A DNA stretch of 64,000 bases from Corynebacterium variabile (GCF_006539825.1 NZ_BJNT01000017.1:38234-102233), one strand, 5' to 3'. Counted from the stretch's first letter, positions 16,269 to 26,645 are shown. The notes: a model not told the origin generated them from the sequence alone. Numbers and translations are program-made.

Positions 16269-17846
16269 CTACCGTCGTACTGTCGTGCCCCGGACTGGTC
16301 TGACCTGTGTCCGTCGGAGGAAGACCTTCCGGGCCATCTCCTGCACCTTCCGGTCCCGGAACAGGTGGAAATCCGGTTCCCTGTTGTCTGCGTAGCCGTG
16401 GCCGAGGGTGTAGTCCGTGGTGACCTTGACGAGTTCTGCCACGGTGTGCGGGCCGAGCACGGTCAGCGGCCATTCCTCGAAGGGGTCGGGGTCTCCTGAC
16501 TGAGCCGCACCGGGGACGGCACCGTAGGAGGCCAGGGCCAGCAGCCGGACCCGGACAGTCCAACCGAGTTCGTCGGCCGGGTCGAGGAGGAGGTAGTTCC
16601 GGTGGTCGGTGAGTACCCGACGTTCCCAGTTCCGCCGGTAATCCTCGACCCTGTAGACGTCAGAGGGCAGTCTGTTGACGACGAGCTCCCAGCTGGGAAG
16701 GGTCGCTTCACGGATGAAGTCCATATCCGCGTCCGTGAGCCGGACGAGGGCGCGGTGGAGGTGCGGGTCCGGCAGCGGGTCCGGAGCGAGGGCCGGGCCG
16801 GTCGCCTGGCTGTGCCGCCCGACGGAGACGGCCTCGAAGGGGTTCGTCATGGATCCCGCTGCTGTCGGAGCTGCGGCCGGGGACGGATCAGACACCGAGA
16901 ACGCCGCCGGGACCGAGGTCCGCGTCGCGGTCGGCGTCGTGATCCGCGTCGAACTCCGGGGGGCCGGCGGTGTCCCAGCCGTGAACTCGGCCTCGGACGG
17001 CAGCCGGTCGGTGGCCAGGACTGTTGTCCCGCGGAGTACCGACAGTTTCTCCCGGTCCTTCAGTGGGACGACCACCAGGGATGCACCGCGGTCCAGGATC
17101 TCCCGAACACCTGCGGCCCGTTCATAGGTCGACCAGGTGAAGGAGCGTCTACCGGGCAGTTCCGCCGGCAGGGCCCCGGCCAGGGCCGCGACCCACAGCG
17201 GTCCCTCGACCTCGTCCGCGAGCAGGACTACCGGATGGCCGTCGGTCAGCCTGGTGACGAGTTCCGCGAGGATCTCCCGGCGGGTGCCCGGTCCCGTCGG
17301 CGGTGTCACCCGGCTGCACTCCGCCGGCAGGACGCCGGGTCCACCGGCACTGTCCGCCGGTGCACCGTCGAGAAAGGCGTCGACCACGGTACGGGTCATC
17401 GGGGAGGGAGCGACGAATCCGGCCCTGAGGTCGGGCAGGGTGGCGTCCTCCACCTTCCGCTTACCGAACGGGGCAGGCACCGAAGGGGAGAACATGAGGT
17501 CCACGGCATCGCGGCTGCGCAGGTCCCCGGGGGAACCGACGTGGACGTAGGTGAAGACGTTGCCGGGGCGGCCGGAGGCGTCCTGACCGGCGGGGGAGGA
17601 AGCGAAGAAGACGCCGCGGGACTCCTGCGGCGCAGGAAGCCAGGCGAACCGGCGGAGGCGACGCGCGAGGTCGGACCGGTCGGGGAACGCGGACAGGGCC
17701 ACCGGATCGGAGATCTGGGTGGGGATCAACGGGATGAGCTCATCGATGAGCCGCAGACCGACCTCGCCGGAGATCCGGCCCACCCCCCATCCGCCGGGAT
17801 GTCCGTCGCGGGGGGCGAAGGAGGCGTAGCTGAAGGAACCGGTCAC
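16269..17846 (-). CDS. GTPase-associated protein 1-like (GAP1) component
   Basis: A 525-residue soluble protein. The N-terminus (MTGSFSYASFAPRDGHPGGWGVGRISG) and the following LRRFAWLPAPQESRGVFFASS and FTYVHVGSPGDLRSRDAVDLMFSP segments are what I associate with GAP1 N-terminal domains, a family defined beside GTPases in prokaryotic conflict-system surveys. The middle (HPVVLLADEVEGPLWVAALAGALP) is a conserved-looking alpha/beta part. A Ser/Thr/Pro/Ala linker (about 285-350) contains TNPFEAV, and a charged helical C-terminal domain follows. ATG 17846 overlaps the end of the preceding gene by four bases. It probably scaffolds or regulates the operon GTPases; the family call is from pattern memory. 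Confidence 0.6.
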   Translation of the reverse strand: MTGSFSYASFAPRDGHPGGWGVGRISGEVGLRLIDELIPLIPTQISDPVALSAFPDRSDLARRLRRFAWLPAPQESRGVFFASSPAGQDASGRPGNVFTYVHVGSPGDLRSRDAVDLMFSPSVPAPFGKRKVEDATLPDLRAGFVAPSPMTRTVVDAFLDGAPADSAGGPGVLPAECSRVTPPTGPGTRREILAELVTRLTDGHPVVLLADEVEGPLWVAALAGALPAELPGRRSFTWSTYERAAGVREILDRGASLVVVPLKDREKLSVLRGTTVLATDRLPSEAEFTAGTPPAPRSSTRITTPTATRTSVPAAFSVSDPSPAAAPTAAGSMTNPFEAVSVGRHSQATGPALAPDPLPDPHLHRALVRLTDADMDFIREATLPSWELVVNRLPSDVYRVEDYRRNWERRVLTDHRNYLLLDPADELGWTVRVRLLALASYGAVPGAAQSGDPDPFEEWPLTVLGPHTVAELVKVTTDYTLGHGYADNREPDFHLFRDRKVQEMARKVFLRRTQVRPVRGTTVRR

Positions 17847-20191
17847 TGCAGGGACCTCCCTGCAGCCCGGCGGTCAGGCACCCGCAGTCGGGCGACGACC
17901 TCACTCTCGAGGATGACGGCCGGGGTACCGGTGGCCGACCAGGGCTGGCGGTTGTCGACGCCGGGCGCGGCGTCGTGGGCTGGCCCTGCGGTGTCCGGCG
18001 GTGTGGCAGGTCCGGTGCCGAAGGCGGCGGCGTCGAACCCGGAGGGGCCGGTGTACCGGTCGGCCGCGGTGCTCCCGGCGCCCTCAGCGGTCTCCGTGGC
18101 CGTGACCTGCGGGTCACGGGCGTCCGGGTCGATGAACAGACGTAGGTAGCCACCCGGGAGCAGACGGGTGTTGTCGATCTGCCAGACCGCCGGTCCTGCC
18201 TGTCCCGGACCGCGGTCCCGGGTGGGAAGCGCCCGCTGGTACAGGTCCGTGTCGTCCCGGGACCGCGTACGGGGGCTCGCGTCGGACTGTGCGCAGGGCA
18301 CCGGGGATCCGTCGCCGATGTACAGCGGAAGACGGGCAGGGTTGTGGACCAGCCGGAAGTGCGGGGCGTTGGAGTCCGGGAAGTCCACCGACCAGACCGC
18401 GATCTGCGGCAGGCCGGAGTCCGGGAAGTCCAGGTCGTAGGAGTACTTCCGCAGGCCCGGATAGTCGACGACGGTCGGGGAGTCCGACTGCTTGTCCCGG
18501 CCCGCGTAGACAGCGACCGGAGTGAGTGTGACCCGTTCGCCGGTGCTCTCCAGATGCAGCCGGATGCCGCCCTGCCGGTCATAGGCGGCACGGTCCAGTT
18601 GATGATGGCCGGCGGCGGACCGGATGTCGATGAAGTCGGCACCGTCGGGCCAGTCGAGGGTGATGAGTTCGCCGGCGACCCGCTCGATGATCCGGTACTC
18701 CGTGATCGGGCTGACCCGCTGCAGGACGGTGCTCTCCCCGACCCAGGCACGGTCACCCACGACGTTCACCGGGGTGACGTACACCCGGTGCCAGCCGGTC
18801 GGCCACACCATCGTCCGGTCGACGTACTGACCGGGCGGGGCCGTTTCTTCGGTCATCCACTCCGTGGAACCGAGTGCGTCATCCTCGTCGAGGTACTCCC
18901 GGTCCACCTGGGCCATCGGAAGCTCCGGGTTCGGTGGCGTGGCGGTGAGGAAGATCTTCACCGACCCGGTCGGCGGGGCGAGCCACTCGATCCGGATGTG
19001 GTCTTCATGGTCGTCCTCCGTCCGGGTCACCGAGATCAGTTCCACCTGTTCGATCTCTGCGCTGACCTCCACCGACTGCACCGGCGTCGGGGCGCCGGAC
19101 CGGGTCCGTCCCCGGAAGGTCACCACGGGTACCGCGGTGTAGTCGTAGGTCAGGCCACGGACCTCGACCCGGTGGGTGAAACCGGACTGGTCGACAGTCC
19201 CGTCGACCAGCTCGTTCTTCGGGACATTGAGCTTCCCGTAGTAGCCGGCCCGGGCCTGGTAGATCTGCACCTCGTTGTGCCCGCTCCGGGCCTCCCAGGT
19301 ACCGCTGACGGTTCCGCCGGACTCCGCGAGCCGGATGTTGCGCGGCGGGAAGATCGCCACGTCCTCGCCCAGGAACAGCGGGGTCATCTCGAGCAGTTCA
19401 TCCACGTCGGCCCCGGTGTACGCCCACACCTGGTAGTGCCGGAACCCGGTCTTCGGCGGACGGGTGTCCCGGAATGCGGTCCCGTGGGTGACCACCAGAC
19501 GACTGCCGGCACCGGGGGCCTGCACGACCTCCTCGTCCGCGACGGTGACCCGGTAGAGGGTCGTCGCGTTCGGCGCGCCGGGCAGCGGCGGCCAGGTGAT
19601 GAGAACGGTCTCCGTGGGGTCTGCGTTCTCCTCGACGGGTGCGGTGTATTCGTAGGTCACCCGGGGTGCGCCGGGGGAGACGAAACCCTCCGGCATGGAG
19701 TAGTCGTAGGTCGCGTCGCTGTCGGCGAAGAGTTCGTCGAAGTAGGGGTCGTGCTCGAAGTCCTTTTCGTCGATGACGACTCGGGCGAGGTTCTCGCCCT
19801 TCTTCTTCCGGAGCAGGTTTGCCAGGGGGGACGCCGCGGGCTGCGCTGCCGGGGTGGCCAGGGTGGACGAGGCTGCAGCCTGCCTCCGGCCCTTCCTGCC
19901 CGACTTCTTCTTCGGGGAACCGGCGGGCTTCCCGGGGCCGGGGTTCTTTCCGGCGGCAGGGGTCTCCGCCACTGCCGTGGCGGGTTCGGGGGCAGGTGCC
20001 GGTTCAGGTGCTTCACCACGGAACATGCCGGTCAGCGTGACGGCTGCGGCGTCCCGGTCCGGCTGCGCGGACGGCAGGAGACGGCGGACCTCCGATTCCG
20101 TCGGATCGGTGAGCGCGGCGATCTCCGCGAGGGTGCCCAGCGGGACCTCCGGGGTACCGGGGGCGGTGGGGTTGTTCTGAGTCCAGGTCAT
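17843..20191 (-). CDS. Large multi-domain beta-rich (Fn3-like) operon protein, 782 residues
   Basis: No catalytic motif seen. Residues 1-50 are helical and acidic. Residues about 60-130 are Pro/Ala-rich and then strongly basic (SPKKKSGRKGRRQ, LLRKKKGEN), suggesting nucleic-acid or membrane-surface contact. From about 165 on there is a chain of beta-sandwich-like repeats with strand-turn patterns typical of fibronectin-III-like domains (PPLPGAPNATTLYRVTVADEEVV, FPPRNIRLAESGGTVSGTWEA, HIRIEWLAPPTGSVKIFLTA, YRIIERVAGELITLDWPDGA). The C-terminal 110 residues are low-complexity. No signal peptide, so it should be cytosolic. It sits 11 bases after the 943-residue gene. A scaffold or sensor role is inferred. 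Confidence 0.6.
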   Translation of the reverse strand: MTWTQNNPTAPGTPEVPLGTLAEIAALTDPTESEVRRLLPSAQPDRDAAAVTLTGMFRGEAPEPAPAPEPATAVAETPAAGKNPGPGKPAGSPKKKSGRKGRRQAAASSTLATPAAQPAASPLANLLRKKKGENLARVVIDEKDFEHDPYFDELFADSDATYDYSMPEGFVSPGAPRVTYEYTAPVEENADPTETVLITWPPLPGAPNATTLYRVTVADEEVVQAPGAGSRLVVTHGTAFRDTRPPKTGFRHYQVWAYTGADVDELLEMTPLFLGEDVAIFPPRNIRLAESGGTVSGTWEARSGHNEVQIYQARAGYYGKLNVPKNELVDGTVDQSGFTHRVEVRGLTYDYTAVPVVTFRGRTRSGAPTPVQSVEVSAEIEQVELISVTRTEDDHEDHIRIEWLAPPTGSVKIFLTATPPNPELPMAQVDREYLDEDDALGSTEWMTEETAPPGQYVDRTMVWPTGWHRVYVTPVNVVGDRAWVGESTVLQRVSPITEYRIIERVAGELITLDWPDGADFIDIRSAAGHHQLDRAAYDRQGGIRLHLESTGERVTLTPVAVYAGRDKQSDSPTVVDYPGLRKYSYDLDFPDSGLPQIAVWSVDFPDSNAPHFRLVHNPARLPLYIGDGSPVPCAQSDASPRTRSRDDTDLYQRALPTRDRGPGQAGPAVWQIDNTRLLPGGYLRLFIDPDARDPQVTATETAEGAGSTAADRYTGPSGFDAAAFGTGPATPPDTAGPAHDAAPGVDNRQPWSATGTPAVILESEVVARLRVPDRRAAGRSLQ

Positions 20192-20202
20192 CGTGGGTTC
20201 TC

Positions 20203-23034
20203 CTAGAACAGGGAGTCCCAGTCCGGGTTGTCCAGGGGGGACACCGGGGGCCGGAACGCAGGCTGGTCGAACGGGGTGGTCACCGCGGTGCCGGAGACAC
20301 CGACGTCGGCGGGAAGGTCGAAGTCCGGCAGCGCGGGCGCCGGACGTTCGGCGTCGCTGCTGCGGCCTGCCCCGAGGTTGTCCAGCCGGGTCACCCGCCC
20401 GAACTGGACGAGGGTCACCGAACGGGTCAGGGACTCCCGACCGGAGCCCGGCGTTGTACCCCGGTCACCGGACCGGTCGAGTAGGCACAGGTCGGGGTCC
20501 ATGAGGCAGGCACCGTTGGTGACGGCGACCTCGGACAGGGCGTCCTGGAGGAAAGATCCGGACGCCGGGTTCTCCCCGGTCAGCGTCGAGAGGAAACGGT
20601 CCGTGGAGACGGTGACGGGGCGGCCGTCGATGGCGAACTCGACAGTGCTGACCCGGCGGGCCGGGTCACGGGTGAAATCGGTGGAGGAGATGACCTCCGA
20701 CCAGTTCCGACGGGTGTGGTCCCGGTCCTCCATCTCCGGACCGACGGACCAGCGGGCGAGCCGGTCGAGCGGCGTCCCGGAGCCGTCACCGGCCTGCTCC
20801 GTCAGATACGACAGGGACTGGATGTGGTCGTTCTCCAGATGCTCCCGGCTGGCTGCGGCATCAGCCAGCAGCCGGTCGAGTGCCTCACCGGCCCAGTTCA
20901 CCTGGAAGATCCGGGTGCGGACCGCGTTGACCAGCGGTCGGAAATCCTCCTCCGGGACAGCGGCCCGGCCGATCCCGGTGGACAGCGGCAGTCCGGCGGT
21001 GGGGACCGCCAGGACGGAGGGGGTGGTGGAGTCCCGGCCCAGCGGCCGGGAGATCGCACGGCCGAGCAGGGTTGACCAGCTCAGTAGCTGACGGTAGGCG
21101 CGGACCTGACGGTCGCAGTTGTCCACGGCGAGATCCACGTTCCTGGCGGCGGTGCGGGCGTTCTGATTGAGGAGGGTCATGTCCTGGGTGTGCTTCTCCA
21201 GTCCACGCCGTGCGGCCGAGAACACGGACATGTGGAATCCCAGGAGGACGACCGTCCCGAGGATCTCCCAGGCTGTGGCCCAGGGCCAGTCGAGACCGGT
21301 GAAGAAGGACGTCTGCCAGTCCTCCTTCAGCCGGATGACGACCGCGAGAACCATGATGACGGTGAGGGTGGCCCAGAGTGCACCGATGAACCGGGTCTTC
21401 CTCCGGTATGCGCGGAGCCGTGCCTCGGAGTCCCAGTCCTCGACCGCCTTCAGCGCAGCCAGGTTACGGTCGAGCCGGGCCGTCTGCGTCCGGACGTTCC
21501 CGCGGGACTCGGTGATCATCTTCTGCAGGCCTTCGGCGGTGTTCCAGGCGAAGCTGCGGGAGACGGTGGCCTTCCACTCGTCGAAGGACCGGCGTAGGGA
21601 ACGGATGTCCCTGTTCCGGGTCTGGCCGGCGACGGCGGACAGACCGGTCTCGTAGTCGGCGGCCTTCTGCGGGTCGAACGGCGGGATGTCGGTGTCTTCG
21701 GGAGCCATCCGCAGCTGCTGGTTGAGCAGCGGGTCGAAACCGTGGAAGGAACCGTCGACATCGGGTACCGACTGCCATCCCTGCAGGACGATCTTGCGGT
21801 TGCCGTAGGCGTCCGCGGGGACGTCGAGGACGCCCTCCTGACGACGTGCACCGTCGACCAGGGTCAGTGCGACATCCCGGTAGCCGGTCCACATGTCGTT
21901 GAGCTGTGGTTCCTCGCCGATCCGGATACCCCGCTGCTGACGGTCCAGCCGGTGCCGGGTGGTGGCCTCGGAGATGATGCCGAGCGTGCCGCCCCGGCCG
22001 CCGGTGACTGTCGGGTCGGAGATGATCCGGACCGGGGAATCCTCACCGTAGAGGGACTTCTGGACGTTGCGGTCCATGGCGCCTCGGACACTGTTCCGGG
22101 CGGTGGCGAACCATCGCCCGGGGGATCCGATGCCGCGGACGACGTAGGTCCGGAGGAAGTCCGTGACCGCCCGGAACCACGACCGGTGTGACTGGGAGGG
22201 GACGGCCTCCGGGACCATCGGGGTGGCCAGGGAATCCCGGTACTTCTCGAGCAACCGGTACGCCATCTGCTGCGGGGTGAAGTCGTTCTCCCCGAGGTGA
22301 TCGAACTGGCGTCCCTCACGAGTGACGGGCTGGGGCAGCTGGTCCCGGATGTCGGTGGCGGCACGGCGCAGCCGGTCCTCCACCTCGGAGGCGTCGACGG
22401 TGCGGTGGTACGCACGGACCATCCGGACGGAGAACTGGTCCCCGGTGGAGATCAGCGCACCGGTGTCGTCGAAGAGGGCACAGGCGTCGGACCCGGCCCA
22501 CAGGCCGGTGAGACCGCAGAGTACCGGGGCGGTGACGGCGGCGGTCGCGGTCGGGTCACCGGTGCGCAGGACGGGGGACAGCGGGGCGTCGGGGGCCTCG
22601 GAGTCCTCCGGCGCGACGGCCACGGTGACGGTCCAGGAGAGGTCCGGTCGAGGGGGCCGTCCGTTGCGGGGAAGCCGGGGGACGAGGACGCGGACCTGGT
22701 GGGGGAGGCTGCCGGTGGACAGCCGGCTCACCATGCGGCTGATCCACCGGTCGGTCTGCCGCAGGTCCAGTCCGTCGCACCGGTCGTCCTCGACGTCGAG
22801 GGCGATGAGCAGCGGGGAACCGTGGACGGAGCGAAGGACGCGGTCGAGTCCGGTGTTCCGGGACCCCTCGGCGGAGATGTGCCGGACGGTGGAGCCGGCG
22901 GGGTCCAGGTACGGGTCGATCCAGCTGAAGCTGTCGGTGAGGCCGAGGACGGCGAGATCGGTGAGGGTACGACGGATCTGGTCGGCGACCGGTCCGTGAC
23001 CGAAGAAGATGACGTCGGGGGTGTTGCCGGTCAT
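20203..23034 (-). CDS. Two-TM operon protein with Rossmann-like N-terminus, 943 residues
   Basis: Unrecognised family. The first 200 residues look alpha/beta (VIFFGHGPVADQIRRTLTDLAVLGL, SPLLIALDVEDDR, VRVLVPRLP). A long helical/charged middle contains a probable coiled coil just before the membrane part (KMITESRGNVRTQTARLDRNLAALKAVEDW). Two hydrophobic spans lie near residues 550-620 (FIGALWATLTVIMVLAVVI and WEILGTVVLLGFHMSVFSA), so most of the protein faces one side of the membrane. The C-terminus ends NPDWDSLF, similar to the C-terminus PDFGSDLF of the neighbouring tubulin-like protein. ATG 23034 overlaps the tubulin stop (TGATG). Probably the membrane platform of the system. Confidence 0.6.
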   Translation of the reverse strand: MTGNTPDVIFFGHGPVADQIRRTLTDLAVLGLTDSFSWIDPYLDPAGSTVRHISAEGSRNTGLDRVLRSVHGSPLLIALDVEDDRCDGLDLRQTDRWISRMVSRLSTGSLPHQVRVLVPRLPRNGRPPRPDLSWTVTVAVAPEDSEAPDAPLSPVLRTGDPTATAAVTAPVLCGLTGLWAGSDACALFDDTGALISTGDQFSVRMVRAYHRTVDASEVEDRLRRAATDIRDQLPQPVTREGRQFDHLGENDFTPQQMAYRLLEKYRDSLATPMVPEAVPSQSHRSWFRAVTDFLRTYVVRGIGSPGRWFATARNSVRGAMDRNVQKSLYGEDSPVRIISDPTVTGGRGGTLGIISEATTRHRLDRQQRGIRIGEEPQLNDMWTGYRDVALTLVDGARRQEGVLDVPADAYGNRKIVLQGWQSVPDVDGSFHGFDPLLNQQLRMAPEDTDIPPFDPQKAADYETGLSAVAGQTRNRDIRSLRRSFDEWKATVSRSFAWNTAEGLQKMITESRGNVRTQTARLDRNLAALKAVEDWDSEARLRAYRRKTRFIGALWATLTVIMVLAVVIRLKEDWQTSFFTGLDWPWATAWEILGTVVLLGFHMSVFSAARRGLEKHTQDMTLLNQNARTAARNVDLAVDNCDRQVRAYRQLLSWSTLLGRAISRPLGRDSTTPSVLAVPTAGLPLSTGIGRAAVPEEDFRPLVNAVRTRIFQVNWAGEALDRLLADAAASREHLENDHIQSLSYLTEQAGDGSGTPLDRLARWSVGPEMEDRDHTRRNWSEVISSTDFTRDPARRVSTVEFAIDGRPVTVSTDRFLSTLTGENPASGSFLQDALSEVAVTNGACLMDPDLCLLDRSGDRGTTPGSGRESLTRSVTLVQFGRVTRLDNLGAGRSSDAERPAPALPDFDLPADVGVSGTAVTTPFDQPAFRPPVSPLDNPDWDSLF

Positions 23035-26000
23035 CAGAAGAGATCACTTCCGAAGTCGGGCATGACCGGGGTGTCCGGGGCCGCCGGCTGCGGGGCGGCG
23101 GCGTTGGCGCCGGAGAACAGGTCGGTCACCGGGTGCTCCGCGAGGTGCAGAGCGGCGGCCAGGCGGTCCCGCAGATCGCGGGTCATGACGTCGACGTCCG
23201 CGGCGAGGTCCCGGTACAGCGGCATCTCAGAGGCGACGGCCCGGGAGGTCACCCGGGACAGGGTCTCGTCCTGGGCCCGGAACCCGGGCAGGCCGGCCCG
23301 GCCGGGCAGGAAGTAGGTGGCGTTCTTCGCCGCGTGGTCCAGCTGTGCCTGGAAGAGGGCGTGGCGGTCCCGGATCCCGGCACCGACCGGGTCCTGACCG
23401 GGACGCTCACCGGAGGTGAGGAAGTCGGCGATCCGGGCGGCGGCCGGGTGGTCGGTGGCGCCGCGGGTCGGGCTCTCCGGATGGTTGTCGTAGAGCTCGC
23501 GGAGCAGCCGGTAGGGGCGCAGCGAGCCGCCGAGCTGGCCGCGGGCGTCCCGTTCCTGGATATCGGCGTAGGCGATGAGCACGGACTCGATGACCGCCGG
23601 CATCCAGTCGATCTTTGCACGCATCTCCTGCGGCGGAGTGAGCAGCGGATGCGGGAAGGCCACCCATTCCCGGGCGGTGTCGTCCCAGATGTGGACGCGG
23701 GCCTCGGGGCTGCCCTCGTCCTGGATGTAGATCCGGCCGGTGAAGGTACCGATCAGCCAGCCGGCGACCATGGCCTGCCGCTCGGCCTGTGTGAGCGGGA
23801 CGGTCGCCGCGACCGGGCGGGACCGGCGCAGGTTCCAGTAGCCGTCGAAGTTCGGCCGGGAGTCCCGGTCTTTGGCGATCGCCGGGAACAGGGAGCTGAA
23901 GACCACCGGGGAGTAGTTCGGGTAGGAGCCGAAGACGTCGATGTGCCGGACCTTGTCGCTCTGCGTCAGGGCGTCGTCGAAGGACTTGCCGGTCGAGTCG
24001 TCGAGGCCGGTCTTCTGGTTGAGAACGGAGTCCAGGACGTCGGAGGCGGCCTTGCCCTTGAGCGGGATCTCAGAGAAGTTGAAGTGGTATTCCATCGACT
24101 TGTTGTGCACCAGGCGGACCATCTCGTTGTCCACCGCGGCGAGCGGTCGGGCCTGGTCGATGGCGCGGCTGAAGGCGGACCGCAGGCGCTGGACGCGGAC
24201 GTCGAAGGTCGAGTCGTTCGTCGTCTCGTCCTGGGTCATGTAGCTGCGCAGGTCGGTGTCGATGAACCGGGAGAAGTGGTACTCCGGGCGGCGGATCCAC
24301 ATCCGGGACCGCTCCAGCAGCTGGGCGGGGTGGATCTTCGCGGAGAAGGCACCGGGGCGGGGTTCGCGGTCGTCGCCGGACCCGCGGCCGGAGGAGAGGT
24401 GGGTGGAGACCCAGCCTGCCCGGTTGCCGACGAGACGTGCCGCCGGTGCGAGCGTGTCATTCGGGCAGACTGCGGAACCGCTGGACTGCCACCGGCCGAG
24501 GGTGATGTCCCGGGCGGCGAAGTGGGCGGCGGCCCGGGCATCCATGACCTCGGGGTGCTCGACCTGGACGTCCTGGACGAGATGGGTGACGTAGTCACGG
24601 GGGAACTGGTCGACGTCGGTGATGAGGATCTCGTTGGCGGAACCGCGGAACCGGTCGTTGACCGTCTCGTCCCGGTCCTTCGGCCAGGCCACGGGGTCGT
24701 CGGTGGCGGTGTCGGCGAGGTTGAGGCTCACGGACTTCGCCCGGGCGGAATGCTCGAGGTCGGCGTGGGCGTCCCGGAGTTCCCGGGAGAGCCGGCCCAG
24801 TGCGTCGTTGAGGAAGTCCTCTAGGACCGGGGCGAGGTAGTCGGCGACGCGGACGCAGAAGAACTGGTGGAACTGGGGACGGTACTTCTCGACGAGGGAG
24901 GTGAGGGTCTGACCGGAGTTGGTGACCGCACCGTTGCCGGCGAACTGCTCGAGCTGACTGTCTACTGTCGTGGGGACCGTCGTGAACCGCATACTGCGGG
25001 CACTGTCGGCCAGCGCCGCCATCGGGCTGATGAGGTTCTGGCGGATGTTCCCGGCCAGCTTGTCGACGACCTTCTCCACGAACGGGAGGCTGACGGAGGC
25101 CAAGTACTCCTCGCAGACGGCGGTGACCATGTCACAGAACCGGTCGGCGAAGTCCCGCACAGCGGCGTACGCGGTGTCGTCGAGCTGAGCACGGATCTCC
25201 GCCTCGGCCGCGGCGTCAGTCAGCCGCACCCGGACGGTGGCGCTCCAGTCGCCGGCCTTCTGGCCATCGGCCGCGGAAGGGAGACGCTGACGCAGCAGTC
25301 CGCAGGCGGTACCCACGGCAGGGTCGGCCGCGGACTGCAGCGCCCAGCCGATCCACTGACCGATGGAGGACTGGTCGATCGACTGGATACCGGTGAGACC
25401 GATCTTCCCGAGGACCTCCGGGTAGCGGTCATTGAGCTGCTTCTGCAGCTGCTCCTCGCCGGTGTCCTTGCTCTGCGGGTCGAGGTGGCCGTGAAGGATA
25501 CGGTCGAAGGAGGTCCGGGCCATCCGCTGTGCGGAGTATTCGGCGTACCGGTCACGGCCCATCGACAACTGGGCGTAGCCCATGGATCCCCAGGGCAGGG
25601 CGTCCCAGCGCACCTGGTCGGGGTCCGCCCAACCGAGGTAGTCGCGGTTGGCGGCGAGTCCGCCGGAGTTCGCCAGGGAGTAGGAAACGAAGGAGTCCGC
25701 GGACTTCTCCGAGGAGACCATGGCGGCCAGGGCACGGCCCAGGCCACGGTAGATGGTGTTGGGGCTGCCGTCGCCGAATCGGGCTCCGGTTGCACCCATC
25801 CGACCGCCGACGGGGAAGAGGCGGGCGAAAGTGTTGGATGAGCTGGTGGCGTTGATGCCGAGGGCCTCGAAGAGGGCGGCGTCTGAGTCGGTGGCGGCAC
25901 CGGTCTGGGTGGCGACGGCTTCGCCGAACATGGCGAGGGCGTTCGGCCAGGCACCGACCATGGAGTCCGCCGGGAGAGTCTCGAAGACCTCCGGGGTGAA

Positions 26001-26645
26001 CATGAAGACGCCGGTGTTCTCCGGGCTGGCGTTCGGGATGGTCGACAGGATCCGGCAGACGTCGAGGAACATCGAGGCACCGGCACCGCCGGCCATCGAG
26101 GAGATGACGAAGATGACCGGTAGTGGTTCCGCCTCGTTCTCGGATGCCCGCCCGGTGACCCGGAAGTTCAGGTTGTTGAGCTCGTCGATGGTCCCGGACT
26201 CCTGCAGGACATCCATGGCGGACCGGAGTTCGTCGCGGATCCGGGTGATCGACTGGAGGGTGAGCATGCGGCCCAGGCCACGGTACTGGCCGGCGCCGGC
26301 GTGGACCGGAGTGTTGATCGACTCGGGGCGGCGCGGGGCCCAGGTGGCGATCTCGCCGAGCGCGCCGCGGGTACCGAGCGTGGTGGACAGACCGGCGTCA
26401 AAGGTCCGGTACTGGGTCTTGGAACCGATACCGACGTAGCGGCCGCCGTTGGCCTGGACGTTGCTGAGCCCGTCGGGGCCCTTCTCTGGGGCGACGGGGA
26501 CGTCGATGCTGACGAACTGCCACGCCTTCGGCAGGGAGGTGATGGTCGGGTCGATGCCCCGGAGATAGGCCTTGAGCTGGTCGATCATGTAGGCCTGGGT
26601 CTTGGCGCCGGAACCGCCGCAACCGACGACGAGGAACTTCTTCAC
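23034..26645 (-). CDS. Tubulin-like GTPase, 1203 residues
   Basis: A very long member of the bacterial tubulin-like superfamily. The N-terminus FLVVGCGGSGAKTQAYMIDQ (4-23) is the first nucleotide-binding loop, and residues 185-191 (AGGAGAS within ISSMAGGAGASMFLDV) replace the GGGTGSG tubulin signature loop. A bona fide FtsZ is around 400-450 residues, so about 800 residues of extra mostly helical sequence follow and probably carry the specific function. It starts at GTG 26645 with GGAG nine bases upstream and is 86 bases after the vWA gene. The C-terminal octapeptide is PDFGSDLF. Whether it polymerises or is a GTP-dependent switch cannot be told; family members of this length occur with vWA and GTPase genes. 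Confidence 0.75.
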   Translation of the reverse strand: MKKFLVVGCGGSGAKTQAYMIDQLKAYLRGIDPTITSLPKAWQFVSIDVPVAPEKGPDGLSNVQANGGRYVGIGSKTQYRTFDAGLSTTLGTRGALGEIATWAPRRPESINTPVHAGAGQYRGLGRMLTLQSITRIRDELRSAMDVLQESGTIDELNNLNFRVTGRASENEAEPLPVIFVISSMAGGAGASMFLDVCRILSTIPNASPENTGVFMFTPEVFETLPADSMVGAWPNALAMFGEAVATQTGAATDSDAALFEALGINATSSSNTFARLFPVGGRMGATGARFGDGSPNTIYRGLGRALAAMVSSEKSADSFVSYSLANSGGLAANRDYLGWADPDQVRWDALPWGSMGYAQLSMGRDRYAEYSAQRMARTSFDRILHGHLDPQSKDTGEEQLQKQLNDRYPEVLGKIGLTGIQSIDQSSIGQWIGWALQSAADPAVGTACGLLRQRLPSAADGQKAGDWSATVRVRLTDAAAEAEIRAQLDDTAYAAVRDFADRFCDMVTAVCEEYLASVSLPFVEKVVDKLAGNIRQNLISPMAALADSARSMRFTTVPTTVDSQLEQFAGNGAVTNSGQTLTSLVEKYRPQFHQFFCVRVADYLAPVLEDFLNDALGRLSRELRDAHADLEHSARAKSVSLNLADTATDDPVAWPKDRDETVNDRFRGSANEILITDVDQFPRDYVTHLVQDVQVEHPEVMDARAAAHFAARDITLGRWQSSGSAVCPNDTLAPAARLVGNRAGWVSTHLSSGRGSGDDREPRPGAFSAKIHPAQLLERSRMWIRRPEYHFSRFIDTDLRSYMTQDETTNDSTFDVRVQRLRSAFSRAIDQARPLAAVDNEMVRLVHNKSMEYHFNFSEIPLKGKAASDVLDSVLNQKTGLDDSTGKSFDDALTQSDKVRHIDVFGSYPNYSPVVFSSLFPAIAKDRDSRPNFDGYWNLRRSRPVAATVPLTQAERQAMVAGWLIGTFTGRIYIQDEGSPEARVHIWDDTAREWVAFPHPLLTPPQEMRAKIDWMPAVIESVLIAYADIQERDARGQLGGSLRPYRLLRELYDNHPESPTRGATDHPAAARIADFLTSGERPGQDPVGAGIRDRHALFQAQLDHAAKNATYFLPGRAGLPGFRAQDETLSRVTSRAVASEMPLYRDLAADVDVMTRDLRDRLAAALHLAEHPVTDLFSGANAAAPQPAAPDTPVMPDFGSDLF

